From the NCBI GenBank assembly GCA_028687435.1, contig JAQUAF010000013.1:35000-98999 (forward strand): a stretch of DNA of 64,000 bases, given 5' to 3'. Origin of the DNA: Verrucomicrobiia bacterium (lineage in GTDB: Bacteria; Verrucomicrobiota; Verrucomicrobiia; JABWAM01). This document shows positions 52,770 through 60,994 of the stretch, piece by piece (position 1 is the first letter of the stretch; each line of letters begins with the position of its first letter). Under the pieces are notes generated by a model. That model did not search any database and was not told the origin of the DNA. It was given only the letters and a program-made list of their open reading frames with translations. Both the position numbers and the translations under genes were made by a program.

Positions 52770-53024
52770 TCAGGATGGTTGCGATCCGCCCGATCCCGTT
52801 TTGCTTTCAATGCCGCGCAACAGGTCGCCGACATTCTTAAACGTCAGCAGTTCCTTTTCCGTGAACCGAATCTGAAAACCTTTTTCCACCGCCAGAATCA
52901 GGTTCACGTGCGACAGGGAATCCCATCCGTCCACATCGTTGGCGGTCATTTCCGGCCGGATGTCGATTTCGTCATTGTCAAAGACGGTTTGAAAGATGCC
53001 ATTCAGTTTTTCAATGGTTGTCAT
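52770..53024 (-). CDS. Acyl carrier protein
   Basis: The 84-residue protein ends the run of a longer frame whose upstream part is a shadow of the next gene; the ATG at 53024 is right. The phosphopantetheine serine is S36 in 'DVDGWDSLSHVNLILAVEKG', and 'FQIRFTEKELLTFKNVGDLL' is the helix III/IV region typical of carriers working with adenylate-forming enzymes or MBOAT systems. It should carry the activated acyl group for the MBOAT enzyme encoded next, as DltC does, or supply it otherwise. It is the first gene of the four-gene acylation operon. Confidence 0.9.
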   Translation of the reverse strand: MTTIEKLNGIFQTVFDNDEIDIRPEMTANDVDGWDSLSHVNLILAVEKGFQIRFTEKELLTFKNVGDLLRGIESKTGSGGSQPS

Positions 53025-53055
53025 AAGCGTATTTCTTTCCGGTTGGAAGTGGTGT

Positions 53056-53871
53056 CTATTGGGCATTTCGGACACAACGGAATCCATAAGTATCATAACC
53101 TTGACAGATGTCCGCCGTGGTTGGGCTGTCCTTTTGGCGGATAACGCTATTGCATTTGCTGTCACGATCATCCCATGAACCTCCACGTAAAACGCGTTTG
53201 CTTCCTGAATCCGGCCCCCGGGGATTTTCGTTCGCGCCGACCGCGTAGTAGTTTTCCGCATAGTAGTCATGGCACCACTCGGAAACATTGCCATATATAT
53301 CGTGGAGATGAAAGGCGTTGGGAAGTTTTGCGCCGACTTCGTGGGGTTTTTTGGCGGAGTTTCCGCGGTGCCATGCATATTTTTCCAGATCAGCTTTGCC
53401 GCCGCCAAAGAAGCAGTTATCCTTGCTGCCAGCTCTGCTGGCATATTCCCATTCGGCCTCGGCTGGAAGACGATAGCCGTTGGCGCTGAAATCGCAATTC
53501 CACGTTTGCTCGTTGTAGCATGGGGTAAACCCCTCTTTTTTGGAACGGGCGTTACAGTAGCGAACGGCATCAGTCCATCTGACACGTTCCACGGGGCCCT
53601 TGGGATTGGCAAACTTCGAAGGATTTTGTCCCATAAGCGTCAAAAAAGACTCTTGTGTGACTTCATAAACATCCATGTAGAAGTTCCCAACCTTCACCAG
53701 GCGAACGGGTCTTTGATCGGCTTCGCCAGTAGGCGATCCCATTTCAAAGGCGCCTCCCGTGATAAGCGCCATTTTGATGCCTGATGGTGTTGTGAAAATC
53801 TGCTGTGGATTTTCACTGTGGACACAAGCCGAAATAAAAAAAGTTCCAAGAAGCAACAAGATTTCAAGCAT
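53056..53871 (-). CDS. Lipoprotein with formylglycine-generating-enzyme fold (SUMF1-like), active cysteine absent
   Basis: The start at 53871 has GGAG six bases upstream and gives a lipoprotein signal with lipobox FISAC (C16). The FGE-sulfatase domain follows with 'ALITGGAFEMGSPTGEADQR', 'YRLPAEAEWEYASRAG', 'IYGNVSEWCHDYY' and 'RVLRGGSWDDRDSKC'. In true formylglycine-generating enzymes the last block is 'GGSFLCH..YC'; here the first catalytic cysteine position is Asp, so sulfatase activation is unlikely and a binding or structural role is better. It lies 31 bp upstream of the carrier gene, between the glycosidase gene and the acylation operon. Confidence 0.83.
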   Translation of the reverse strand: MLEILLLLGTFFISACVHSENPQQIFTTPSGIKMALITGGAFEMGSPTGEADQRPVRLVKVGNFYMDVYEVTQESFLTLMGQNPSKFANPKGPVERVRWTDAVRYCNARSKKEGFTPCYNEQTWNCDFSANGYRLPAEAEWEYASRAGSKDNCFFGGGKADLEKYAWHRGNSAKKPHEVGAKLPNAFHLHDIYGNVSEWCHDYYAENYYAVGANENPRGPDSGSKRVLRGGSWDDRDSKCNSVIRQKDSPTTADICQGYDTYGFRCVRNAQ

Positions 53872-53928
53872 AAAATTCTCCGGTTTGCGAACGGGAAGTG
53901 TTAAATTCATGGTTTTAAGTGGGGGATA

Positions 53929-55959
53929 TCAAGCAACGGCTGAAGCAGCAGCCTTGACAGAAATAATCTTATAATCGAATGGTTTCAGGCATTCCTTTTT
54001 CCATGTTTTGTCAGCGAATGGTTGTGGCGTGTTTAAATTCAACCGCCAGCGGAAGGCCTGGCGCCGGTGTGAAAAATTCGCGAGAATTGCGCACGCCATT
54101 TGGCTTGAAACATAGGCTGCTGATTTTATCTCCGGCTGGTCGGTTTCGACGGGAGATTCCCCGTGGGGATAAAACCTCATGTTTTGAATGGGGTATTGAT
54201 GAAGCTCGCGGGTGGCCCTGCGCCAGTGTTCATAGCCAAACCAGTAAAAGCCAAATCCTTTTAACAAGGCATGCAAAAGAACCTTTTGGGTTTCGGCGGC
54301 GGGGGCGTTGGGAGGAATCATGGTGTAGGCGCAAACCGATCGGGGGATGACCCCCATGAATTCAAGATGAGATTCATATCCGTCCAGCCCGGGCAGGCCG
54401 CGGTGATAGTTTGGATAATAGGCCACATTTTCGCCCATCACCACGACATCGCACATGTTTTCCATGGCGACTCTGGGAACGGCGGTTTGGTGCGCGATAA
54501 TGATGCCGTTTGAGCCAATCAATTTTCGGGTTGCCCCAACCAGATCCAGCATCTCGTCGGTTTCCGTGTGCAGATAGGGGGCATGCCGCCGGTTGAAACA
54601 ATACACACTGTTGAGTCCGTCGAAATAAGCGCCATCAAACGGATGGTTTTCGAGCACGGTGGCAATATAGCTTTTCATGTAGTCGGACCAGCCGGATTTC
54701 AAACACATGATCGCGCCAAAAACTCCCTTGCCCGCCTGGAGAAACGACGCGCTGGCGGGACAATAGGTCATGGCGGCTTTTCCGCGAAAATGGCGGGCCC
54801 ATTCCTTCGCCTGCTGTTTGAACAGGGGCGCATGCGGATGAAACAAGCGTGGACAGAAATACGGAACAATTTGCATTCCGGCCTCATGCGTCCAGTTGAT
54901 AATCTGATCAAGTTGACGCATGTGCGTGGCGGAATAGGGTGGATATTTGCCATCCGGCCAAAAGAAGGATCCATCCGGAACAATTCCATGTCCGGAAGGC
55001 GAGTCGTGATGGTGGACAATGACCCGCACTCCATCAGCCGCCATTTGCCGTATTTCGCGTTTCGTCGCCCAAAGTTGGTCTTTTGACCGCCAGCGCAACA
55101 CATTGCCGACCCAGGCCTTGCGGCGGTCCATGGGCGCTGACGGAATGTTAGGCAAAGCGATATAGGAGCTGAATTGATAATCCCCGGACAGTTTGACCGA
55201 TCCGGTTTCAAAGGTAAAAAGCGGCTCCATGATTACCGAAACCCGTTCCGGTGATTGATTGAAACCGATCGCATAACGGGAAGAGTGGGGGCTCTTTGAA
55301 AACTGGCTGGTCCACTCTTCAATATTGTCGCCGATAAATGTTTCAATGCCCTCGCCCCCTTTTTTGAACACGCACAGATAGGTGGCCGGATCGAAACTGA
55401 TGGATGATGGATAATAGGCGCGTTCAACCGTTCCCCAGCGGCAGACGTTCGCGCCGCTTGACGCTTCATACGTCGAGAGGTCTTTCCCTCCCATGCCCGT
55501 GAACATCGGGCTAACTCCAAAACAATTCAATTCCGGAGAGACATCAATGCGATTAATGCCCACGCTATTAAAGCGAAGGTTGCTATCGACTTTAAACCGC
55601 CGGATTATTTTAATGTGATAGGGTGAATAAATATAGGAGCAGCGACACGAAATGCCGCAGGATTTTCCTTCGCGGTCCCTTAAGCTTCCCTGCGTCGTGA
55701 GGATGGTCTTTTCCGGACAGCTTTCCAGCGAAGCCGCCGCCTGATGGTCGTATTCTTCGCTGAAACAGGGGTAGTGCCAATCGCGCGCGGCATATTCGGA
55801 GAAGTAACACGCCATCGGCAGGCGAAGAATGTTTCCCAGCTTTCCATTGGCAAACTGGATGCCGGTTATGGCATAACCGTTTTTTGCCGAATGAGTTGTC
55901 TGCCAGAATCCGTTTGAGATGCGAATGGAGGATGAGGTGCGGTGGGTGGAGAGGGGCAT
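53929..55959 (-). CDS. TIM-barrel glycosidase (alpha-galactosidase/DUF6259-like)
   Basis: The 676-residue protein has no signal peptide. Its N-terminal 280 residues form a beta sandwich ('FGVSPMFTGMGGKDLSTYEA'). A TIM barrel follows with 'RQMAADGVRVIVHHHDSPSG', 'INWTHEAGMQIVPYFCPRLF' and a likely nucleophile Asp in 'HPFDGAYFDGLNSVYCFN', then 'DVVVMGENVAYYPNYH'. The layout is that of GH31/GH36-like enzymes and DUF6259 proteins; I do not assign a substrate. It lies 57 bp upstream of the lipoprotein gene and about 145 bp after the large GH20 gene. Confidence 0.65.
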   Translation of the reverse strand: MPLSTHRTSSSIRISNGFWQTTHSAKNGYAITGIQFANGKLGNILRLPMACYFSEYAARDWHYPCFSEEYDHQAAASLESCPEKTILTTQGSLRDREGKSCGISCRCSYIYSPYHIKIIRRFKVDSNLRFNSVGINRIDVSPELNCFGVSPMFTGMGGKDLSTYEASSGANVCRWGTVERAYYPSSISFDPATYLCVFKKGGEGIETFIGDNIEEWTSQFSKSPHSSRYAIGFNQSPERVSVIMEPLFTFETGSVKLSGDYQFSSYIALPNIPSAPMDRRKAWVGNVLRWRSKDQLWATKREIRQMAADGVRVIVHHHDSPSGHGIVPDGSFFWPDGKYPPYSATHMRQLDQIINWTHEAGMQIVPYFCPRLFHPHAPLFKQQAKEWARHFRGKAAMTYCPASASFLQAGKGVFGAIMCLKSGWSDYMKSYIATVLENHPFDGAYFDGLNSVYCFNRRHAPYLHTETDEMLDLVGATRKLIGSNGIIIAHQTAVPRVAMENMCDVVVMGENVAYYPNYHRGLPGLDGYESHLEFMGVIPRSVCAYTMIPPNAPAAETQKVLLHALLKGFGFYWFGYEHWRRATRELHQYPIQNMRFYPHGESPVETDQPEIKSAAYVSSQMACAILANFSHRRQAFRWRLNLNTPQPFADKTWKKECLKPFDYKIISVKAAASAVA

Positions 55960-56104
55960 AGGTCAAATTTTATGAGTTTTCCGGAAGGGCTGGGAGGGTG
56001 ACATTCTGGTTGTTTTGGTTTCAGGCTTCAACCGCTGGAAGGCGCCGCTGGTTTGCCGGGGTGATCCTGGTTTGAATCGTTGATTTTTGCGGCCATGGAT
56101 TATC

Positions 56105-59100
56105 TCAATTCTCCCTGATTTTCCTCCCTGAAATCGCAAAAAGCAGGACCTCAAAATCGAAATGTCCATCATGGGCATAACTCACTCTGGTTATCCGTTT
56201 TTCCGGATGCGGGTTTATCCATTCCCATTGGTATAAGAACTTATAATTTCCATTGATATCGGTCAGCGGGAAGATATATCGGTTGTCCGGGGTGGCCCGT
56301 TCTGTGGCGAACGCGTTTAGCCAATACAGGTTCCACCCCAATCGCAAAGGAAGTTTTGCCACATTCCCGTCGTCGTAATGGACATAATAATCCCCGGCGG
56401 GAAAACCATACTGCCATTGGCGTCTGGATAATGGCTGATCGAAAGTTTCCAGTTGTTTCTCCCCGGCGAACAAACTATGCAGGAAAATCAGCGAAGAAAA
56501 TTTTTGGTCCATCGGCACGGACAGAGCGCGATCTCTGCCCAGCCTGAAACAATTGTTGTCCGGCCCGGAAATAAACATGGGAATATTGCCGATATCAACC
56601 TGTCCGACAGGCATTTCAATCGGTGTTTTCTCCGATCGATATTCGTCCGAAAATTCTTGCATGAGAAAACGGTTGATCGCCGTGTCTGCGCCTGGCATTT
56701 TTAGCGGAGCCACTTCCGTCGTCGCAGCCGGATTGGGCCGCACCGCGCACATTTCCATTACGGCAATCAATTCACCCGAGCTAATGGCGTCAATCAGGCT
56801 GTCCCCTTTGCTCAGGGATAGGTTCCACGCATAATCCGCGCCCATGAATAATTGGGCTAACGACGTAATATAGGGACAGACGCGTCTTTTCAGATCATGC
56901 CCCACGCCCAAGCCATATACCGCAACGCCATATCCATTGACACGTTTTTTTGCTTGCTCATCTTTATAAGTAAAATATGAAGTGCCATTGCCCCATACCT
57001 CAAACCCTTTGTCCAGAAAATATTCCGCCGTAAGGTCGGGTTGAAATCCCCACTGGCCAATAATGATATCTTTTGGAAACTTATCCATCACTTTATAAAC
57101 ATCATATATTTTTCCGTTATGCCGCGGGTTAAGCATGTCTTCATACATCACCATTTTTATACCGTGTTCTTTGAGAAAATCGTTCGTTTCCACGTAGAAG
57201 TCCAGGAACGCCTGCGCCCTTGTCCTGCCCCGAAGTTTCTTGTCCGGTGTCTCTTTGGGATGCTTTGTTTGCCACCATTCGTCGCCGTTAGGGGTCAGAT
57301 ATTTTGGCGACATGGCTTCAATCACATCTAGCATACACTCAAAAACGATTTTGTTATGGTCAGGATGGGTAACATCCGAAGTACCGATGAAACCTTTTTC
57401 CCTGAGTTCCGGATGATACTCCAACAGCCAGATCCCCGCATGTCCGCCCACTCCAAAAGCCGGAATCACCTCAACAAATCGGTCGCGGCAGAATTCCGCA
57501 AATTCCGCGAGGTCCTCAAGAGAATAGATCTTTCCCGGATCACTGAACTCCGGATGCCTTTTGTATTCAACCACCGCTGATAAATCAATAAAAAACCGAT
57601 TAAGTTTGTTCCCGATGATGAACCGATCCGTCCAGTCCAACAGGAAGTCCATGCCCCGCTTTTCCATCAATCCGCCTGGCGTTGGGGACTTGAACACGCA
57701 TGGATGTTCAAGCCTGCCCACCCTATGCTCAAGGTCAGGCCAGTCAAGAATCCTGACGCATTTCACCGGCGAGCCTTTTTTTATTTCCATCGGCATCTTC
57801 AGCAACTGAATAAAAGTAACGCAACCGTAATAAAGCCCCGGTTCGTCGGCTCCGGTAATAACAGTTTTATCCGGCGTCACCTCCAAATAGCAGCCTTCTT
57901 TTCTGAGTTTTACCATTTTGCCGTTATGTTTCACTTCTTCCGCTATTTTCAACTCAACAGAGCTGGAAACAGCCTCTTTGGTTTTTATGACACGGTATTT
58001 AGATCCGGTGTAACTGCCGAGTTCCTTGGCGAAAATAGCGGCGGTCTTTCCAGTGCGCTTGCTGGCATCTTTTGACAGTTTAATGGCGTCATTTTTACCC
58101 GCATAAAATACACCTTCGCCCCATATAACTTCTTTCGGTTTCGGCCAGAGAATTCTCTCCCCGAACATGTCCTGCAACGGAGTTTCGTTGTTGAAATTGA
58201 CACCGGCCAACTTAATATCGCCGTTGGCATTATAGACGCCCAAGTACAGTGAACAGATGCCGTTAAGATTTTTCACAGAAAATAGGGTGATGGAATACTC
58301 ATTCTGCGCTTTTGTTAACGGCATGGTATATTCATGGTCGTGAATCGTGCCATCGGCGGCGACCATCGTTGTTTTAAGCTGGTAATCTCCCTCATTGAAA
58401 TCGCCGGCGGTAAACGAAACCAGCATATCAACGCTGTTTTCGGTTTTCAGGAAACGCTCTATCCCTGTTATCCGGATATTGCCGCTCCCGAACGCTTTTT
58501 TGTTGAATGCCAGCACGCCGAAATCCCGCGCATCTGGAAATGCGGCCGCCTGCTCCCAACATAGAGTTTTATATTTGGCCGAATTATATTTATTTGAATG
58601 GTAGTTTTGCGCCAGTTGAAAGCCAATAAACCTGTTCCGGTTCAGGTCTATTTGCAGATCTTTCAACGGAAAGGCGGCGATGGTTTTCCATATTCCGCCG
58701 GCATATTCCAAGTGTTTTTTGTGTGGCAAATCCCAGGCAATAATGTCGATTATTCCGGCTGCAGTTGCATCGTAATCCCGCACGTAATCAAAAGTAGTGC
58801 CGTTGACGTTCAAAACGAATTGGATTTTTTTATCATTATCGTTCCACGGACTGAAAAAATATTCCAATGCCTCATCCTGAAAAACACCGTCATCATGCTT
58901 TTTTACCTTGCCCTGCGGCGGCACGGGAAATTCTGCAGCCGTTTTTATGGCCAGATAGTTGCAGTCATACCCAATGGAGGCGCGGAAAGGACCGCCCTTA
59001 AGCACCCGTTTGCTCTCATGGTCATAAAAATCACTTAATTCCACAGCCCCTTCAAAAACCTTTTCATCCATCTCGTTCCCCTCAAACAATGGATGCCGGA

Positions 59101-59734
59101 AAGGCAAGATTTCCTGCTCTTTCTTAACAGAAAGAATCTTCAATTTTTTTGAAGATAATCCGCTCCTGGCCAGCAAGGTTATTTTTTGCAGGCTGAAAGT
59201 CAGCCCCGGCTTATCCGTGGAAAGCCAGAGATATTGCAGTTTATCCCAATCGGGAGAAAATGCGGCACGTCTGAATCCCTCGGTTACCGAGTATTCCCTG
59301 GCGCCTTTTTCCAGAGATATCACGGCAGTTAACGCCGTATCGTCCCAAAAGGCCGCATGGACCTGCAGCTTTGTAAAATCGGGCGCTTCGCTGTCAATGG
59401 TCAAATTGATTCCGCTGTATATCCATCCTTTTTTTCTTAGCGATGGAAGAACTCCTTTCTTTACATCAATAAGGGAATTCCCCGCTCCTTTTGTGCCGGT
59501 GTATGAAAAACCCACCCATTGTTTGCCGTCTTTGAAAATCAGTTTCGTTTTCGGCATAATATCGCTGTCTTTAATCCAGCTCTGGGTATAATTTCTGATA
59601 ACATCCATGCCGTTTTGATCAGCATCAAATATTATTACATCTCCGTTTACTCTAAACGGAGTGACTGTCGCGCTAAATGCGCTTCGGGAAAACACCAAAA
59701 CAACCGTCAGGAGCAGGGCACCCAGCCTTAACAT
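56105..59734 (-). CDS. Very large secreted GH20-type beta-hexosaminidase
   Basis: The 1209-residue protein starts at ATG 59734 after a strong GGAGG; an upstream frame to 59968 has no such site. A signal peptide (MLRLGALLLTVVLVFSRSAF) is followed by about 450 residues of beta sandwich, including a CBM9- or DOMON-like stretch ('DEALEYFFSPWNDNDKKIQF'). A GH20b-type alpha/beta domain comes next ('LYYGCVTFIQLLKMPMEIKK'), then a GH20 TIM barrel. The acid pair is D818-E819 in 'SPKYLTPNGDEWWQTKHP'. It should release N-acetylhexosamine or related sugars from a polysaccharide outside the cytoplasm. Length is twice that of common GH20 enzymes. It follows the pseudopilin gene. Confidence 0.8.
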   Translation of the reverse strand: MLRLGALLLTVVLVFSRSAFSATVTPFRVNGDVIIFDADQNGMDVIRNYTQSWIKDSDIMPKTKLIFKDGKQWVGFSYTGTKGAGNSLIDVKKGVLPSLRKKGWIYSGINLTIDSEAPDFTKLQVHAAFWDDTALTAVISLEKGAREYSVTEGFRRAAFSPDWDKLQYLWLSTDKPGLTFSLQKITLLARSGLSSKKLKILSVKKEQEILPFRHPLFEGNEMDEKVFEGAVELSDFYDHESKRVLKGGPFRASIGYDCNYLAIKTAAEFPVPPQGKVKKHDDGVFQDEALEYFFSPWNDNDKKIQFVLNVNGTTFDYVRDYDATAAGIIDIIAWDLPHKKHLEYAGGIWKTIAAFPLKDLQIDLNRNRFIGFQLAQNYHSNKYNSAKYKTLCWEQAAAFPDARDFGVLAFNKKAFGSGNIRITGIERFLKTENSVDMLVSFTAGDFNEGDYQLKTTMVAADGTIHDHEYTMPLTKAQNEYSITLFSVKNLNGICSLYLGVYNANGDIKLAGVNFNNETPLQDMFGERILWPKPKEVIWGEGVFYAGKNDAIKLSKDASKRTGKTAAIFAKELGSYTGSKYRVIKTKEAVSSSVELKIAEEVKHNGKMVKLRKEGCYLEVTPDKTVITGADEPGLYYGCVTFIQLLKMPMEIKKGSPVKCVRILDWPDLEHRVGRLEHPCVFKSPTPGGLMEKRGMDFLLDWTDRFIIGNKLNRFFIDLSAVVEYKRHPEFSDPGKIYSLEDLAEFAEFCRDRFVEVIPAFGVGGHAGIWLLEYHPELREKGFIGTSDVTHPDHNKIVFECMLDVIEAMSPKYLTPNGDEWWQTKHPKETPDKKLRGRTRAQAFLDFYVETNDFLKEHGIKMVMYEDMLNPRHNGKIYDVYKVMDKFPKDIIIGQWGFQPDLTAEYFLDKGFEVWGNGTSYFTYKDEQAKKRVNGYGVAVYGLGVGHDLKRRVCPYITSLAQLFMGADYAWNLSLSKGDSLIDAISSGELIAVMEMCAVRPNPAATTEVAPLKMPGADTAINRFLMQEFSDEYRSEKTPIEMPVGQVDIGNIPMFISGPDNNCFRLGRDRALSVPMDQKFSSLIFLHSLFAGEKQLETFDQPLSRRQWQYGFPAGDYYVHYDDGNVAKLPLRLGWNLYWLNAFATERATPDNRYIFPLTDINGNYKFLYQWEWINPHPEKRITRVSYAHDGHFDFEVLLFAISGRKIREN

Positions 59735-59986
59735 TTTTCCTCCATAAAATTTACGAATCTTCAATTGCCTCGCTGCTTTTTTGAGCACACACAGCTCAGC
59801 GGCTGATTTCGGGGTTGTTTCCATGAAAAAGTCATCGGAGATTAGCATGCCCATGCACCCCCGCGTGCTTTTTAAACCGTTTTTCTTAAATTCAATTATC
59901 TCCACGCACACTAAAAGGTTAACTGGGCTTTCCGGTCTCCATCCGAAACCGTCCATCCTCGCGATCAATCCGAGGCACTCTTGGGA

Positions 59987-60685
59987 TTATGGGCCAAAAT
60001 ACCAAATCGGGCTCGTTCTTTGGTCGCCATCAAAAAGGGAAACATGTCCATCAGCAAACAGATAATTGGCCGCCTTATTGGAGCGATGTGAAACACGAAA
60101 ACATGTTTGAACATCCGGCGCATAGGTTGGATAGGAAAACCCGGGAGGATAACAGAAGGTGACATAATCGGTCGTCGAATTTTTTTCCGTCACCACGACA
60201 TATCGGCTAAGATCCGGGACATTTGCGCGGCGGCCACACCAAGGGGCGCAACCTACATACAACGTCATTCCGTATGATCTGGCATTGGTTGTGTATGGCT
60301 TGAAAGACGGACAAACCCAGACGCGATTTTCGGCGAACGGCGATCCCAAGTATGGATCAAGGCGCGCATACCAAGCCACCGGATCAGCAACACTCCAACA
60401 CGGCGGATAATTGTCGTTATTTTCGTCCGCATAGGCATTCAACGCCAAGCCGATCTGTCTTAGGTTATTCGAACACGCCACGATCTTGCTGCTTTCACGA
60501 ACCGAAGAAAGCGCCGGACTCAACATCGACACCATTGTCGCAATAAGGGCGCATACAACCAACAATTCGATGAGGGTAAAACCCGATTCGGCCCTGATTG
60601 ACAATCTGCAGGCGCCATCCACTGGAACAGACAAAGGACGCCTCGATATCGTCCGGATGGCGGACAGTTTTTCCCGTTTATTCAT
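59987..60685 (-). CDS. H-X9-DG type pseudopilin (variant spacing)
   Basis: A long leader of about 33 residues precedes the prepilin motif 'ESGFTLIELLVVCALIATMV' (glutamate at mature position 5). Then comes 'NNLRQIGLALNAYADENNDN', and at the end 'HRSNKAANYLFADGH', where the spacer between His and Asp-Gly is 11 instead of 9. The ATG at 60685 has an AAGG upstream; an ATG at 60718 would add 11 residues. It is the first structural gene of the minus-strand array, upstream of the large GH20 gene. Function as for the other pseudopilins. Confidence 0.87.
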   Translation of the reverse strand: MNKREKLSAIRTISRRPLSVPVDGACRLSIRAESGFTLIELLVVCALIATMVSMLSPALSSVRESSKIVACSNNLRQIGLALNAYADENNDNYPPCWSVADPVAWYARLDPYLGSPFAENRVWVCPSFKPYTTNARSYGMTLYVGCAPWCGRRANVPDLSRYVVVTEKNSTTDYVTFCYPPGFSYPTYAPDVQTCFRVSHRSNKAANYLFADGHVSLFDGDQRTSPIWYFGP

Positions 60686-60797
60686 CCGAAACCTGGCTTC
60701 CTTTGGTGGCGCTATCATATTTTTGAAGGTGATCCCATTTTAGGCATGATTTCTCATGTTAAAGCCGCCCCTTGAGGCGCATGTTGATGATGGCAGC

Positions 60798-60923
60798 TTA
60801 TTCGACTTGTCCGTGAGAAGGGGACGCGGTTTCCGCGACCGCTTGAGGTTCAACCCAAACAATAGCATCTTCAGGCATCCGGTTATCCATAAGAATTTCG
60901 AGTTGAGAGCAAAGGCGGTCCAC
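60798..60923 (-). CDS. Possible 41-residue small protein
   Basis: From a GTG at 60923 a frame reads MDRLCSQLEILMDNRMPEDA and ends ASPSHGQVE at a TAA (60798-60800). The amphipathic first half looks like part of a helical regulatory or coiled-coil protein. The frame is closed upstream by a stop, and there is no Shine-Dalgarno site. It may be a relic or a true short gene between the pseudopilin and regulator genes. Confidence 0.25.
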   Translation of the reverse strand: MDRLCSQLEILMDNRMPEDAIVWVEPQAVAETASPSHGQVE

Positions 60924-60994
60924 CGCCCGAATTAAATTTCAATTTTTCGCAATACTTTTGCAAGAGGCTCTTTGGAAATGCACAATGATTCATC

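Noticed and set aside
53025..53612. Upstream extension of the acyl carrier protein frame
   Set aside because: It overlaps the FGE-fold lipoprotein gene in another frame and lacks family similarity; the ATG at 53024 gives a normal 84-residue carrier.
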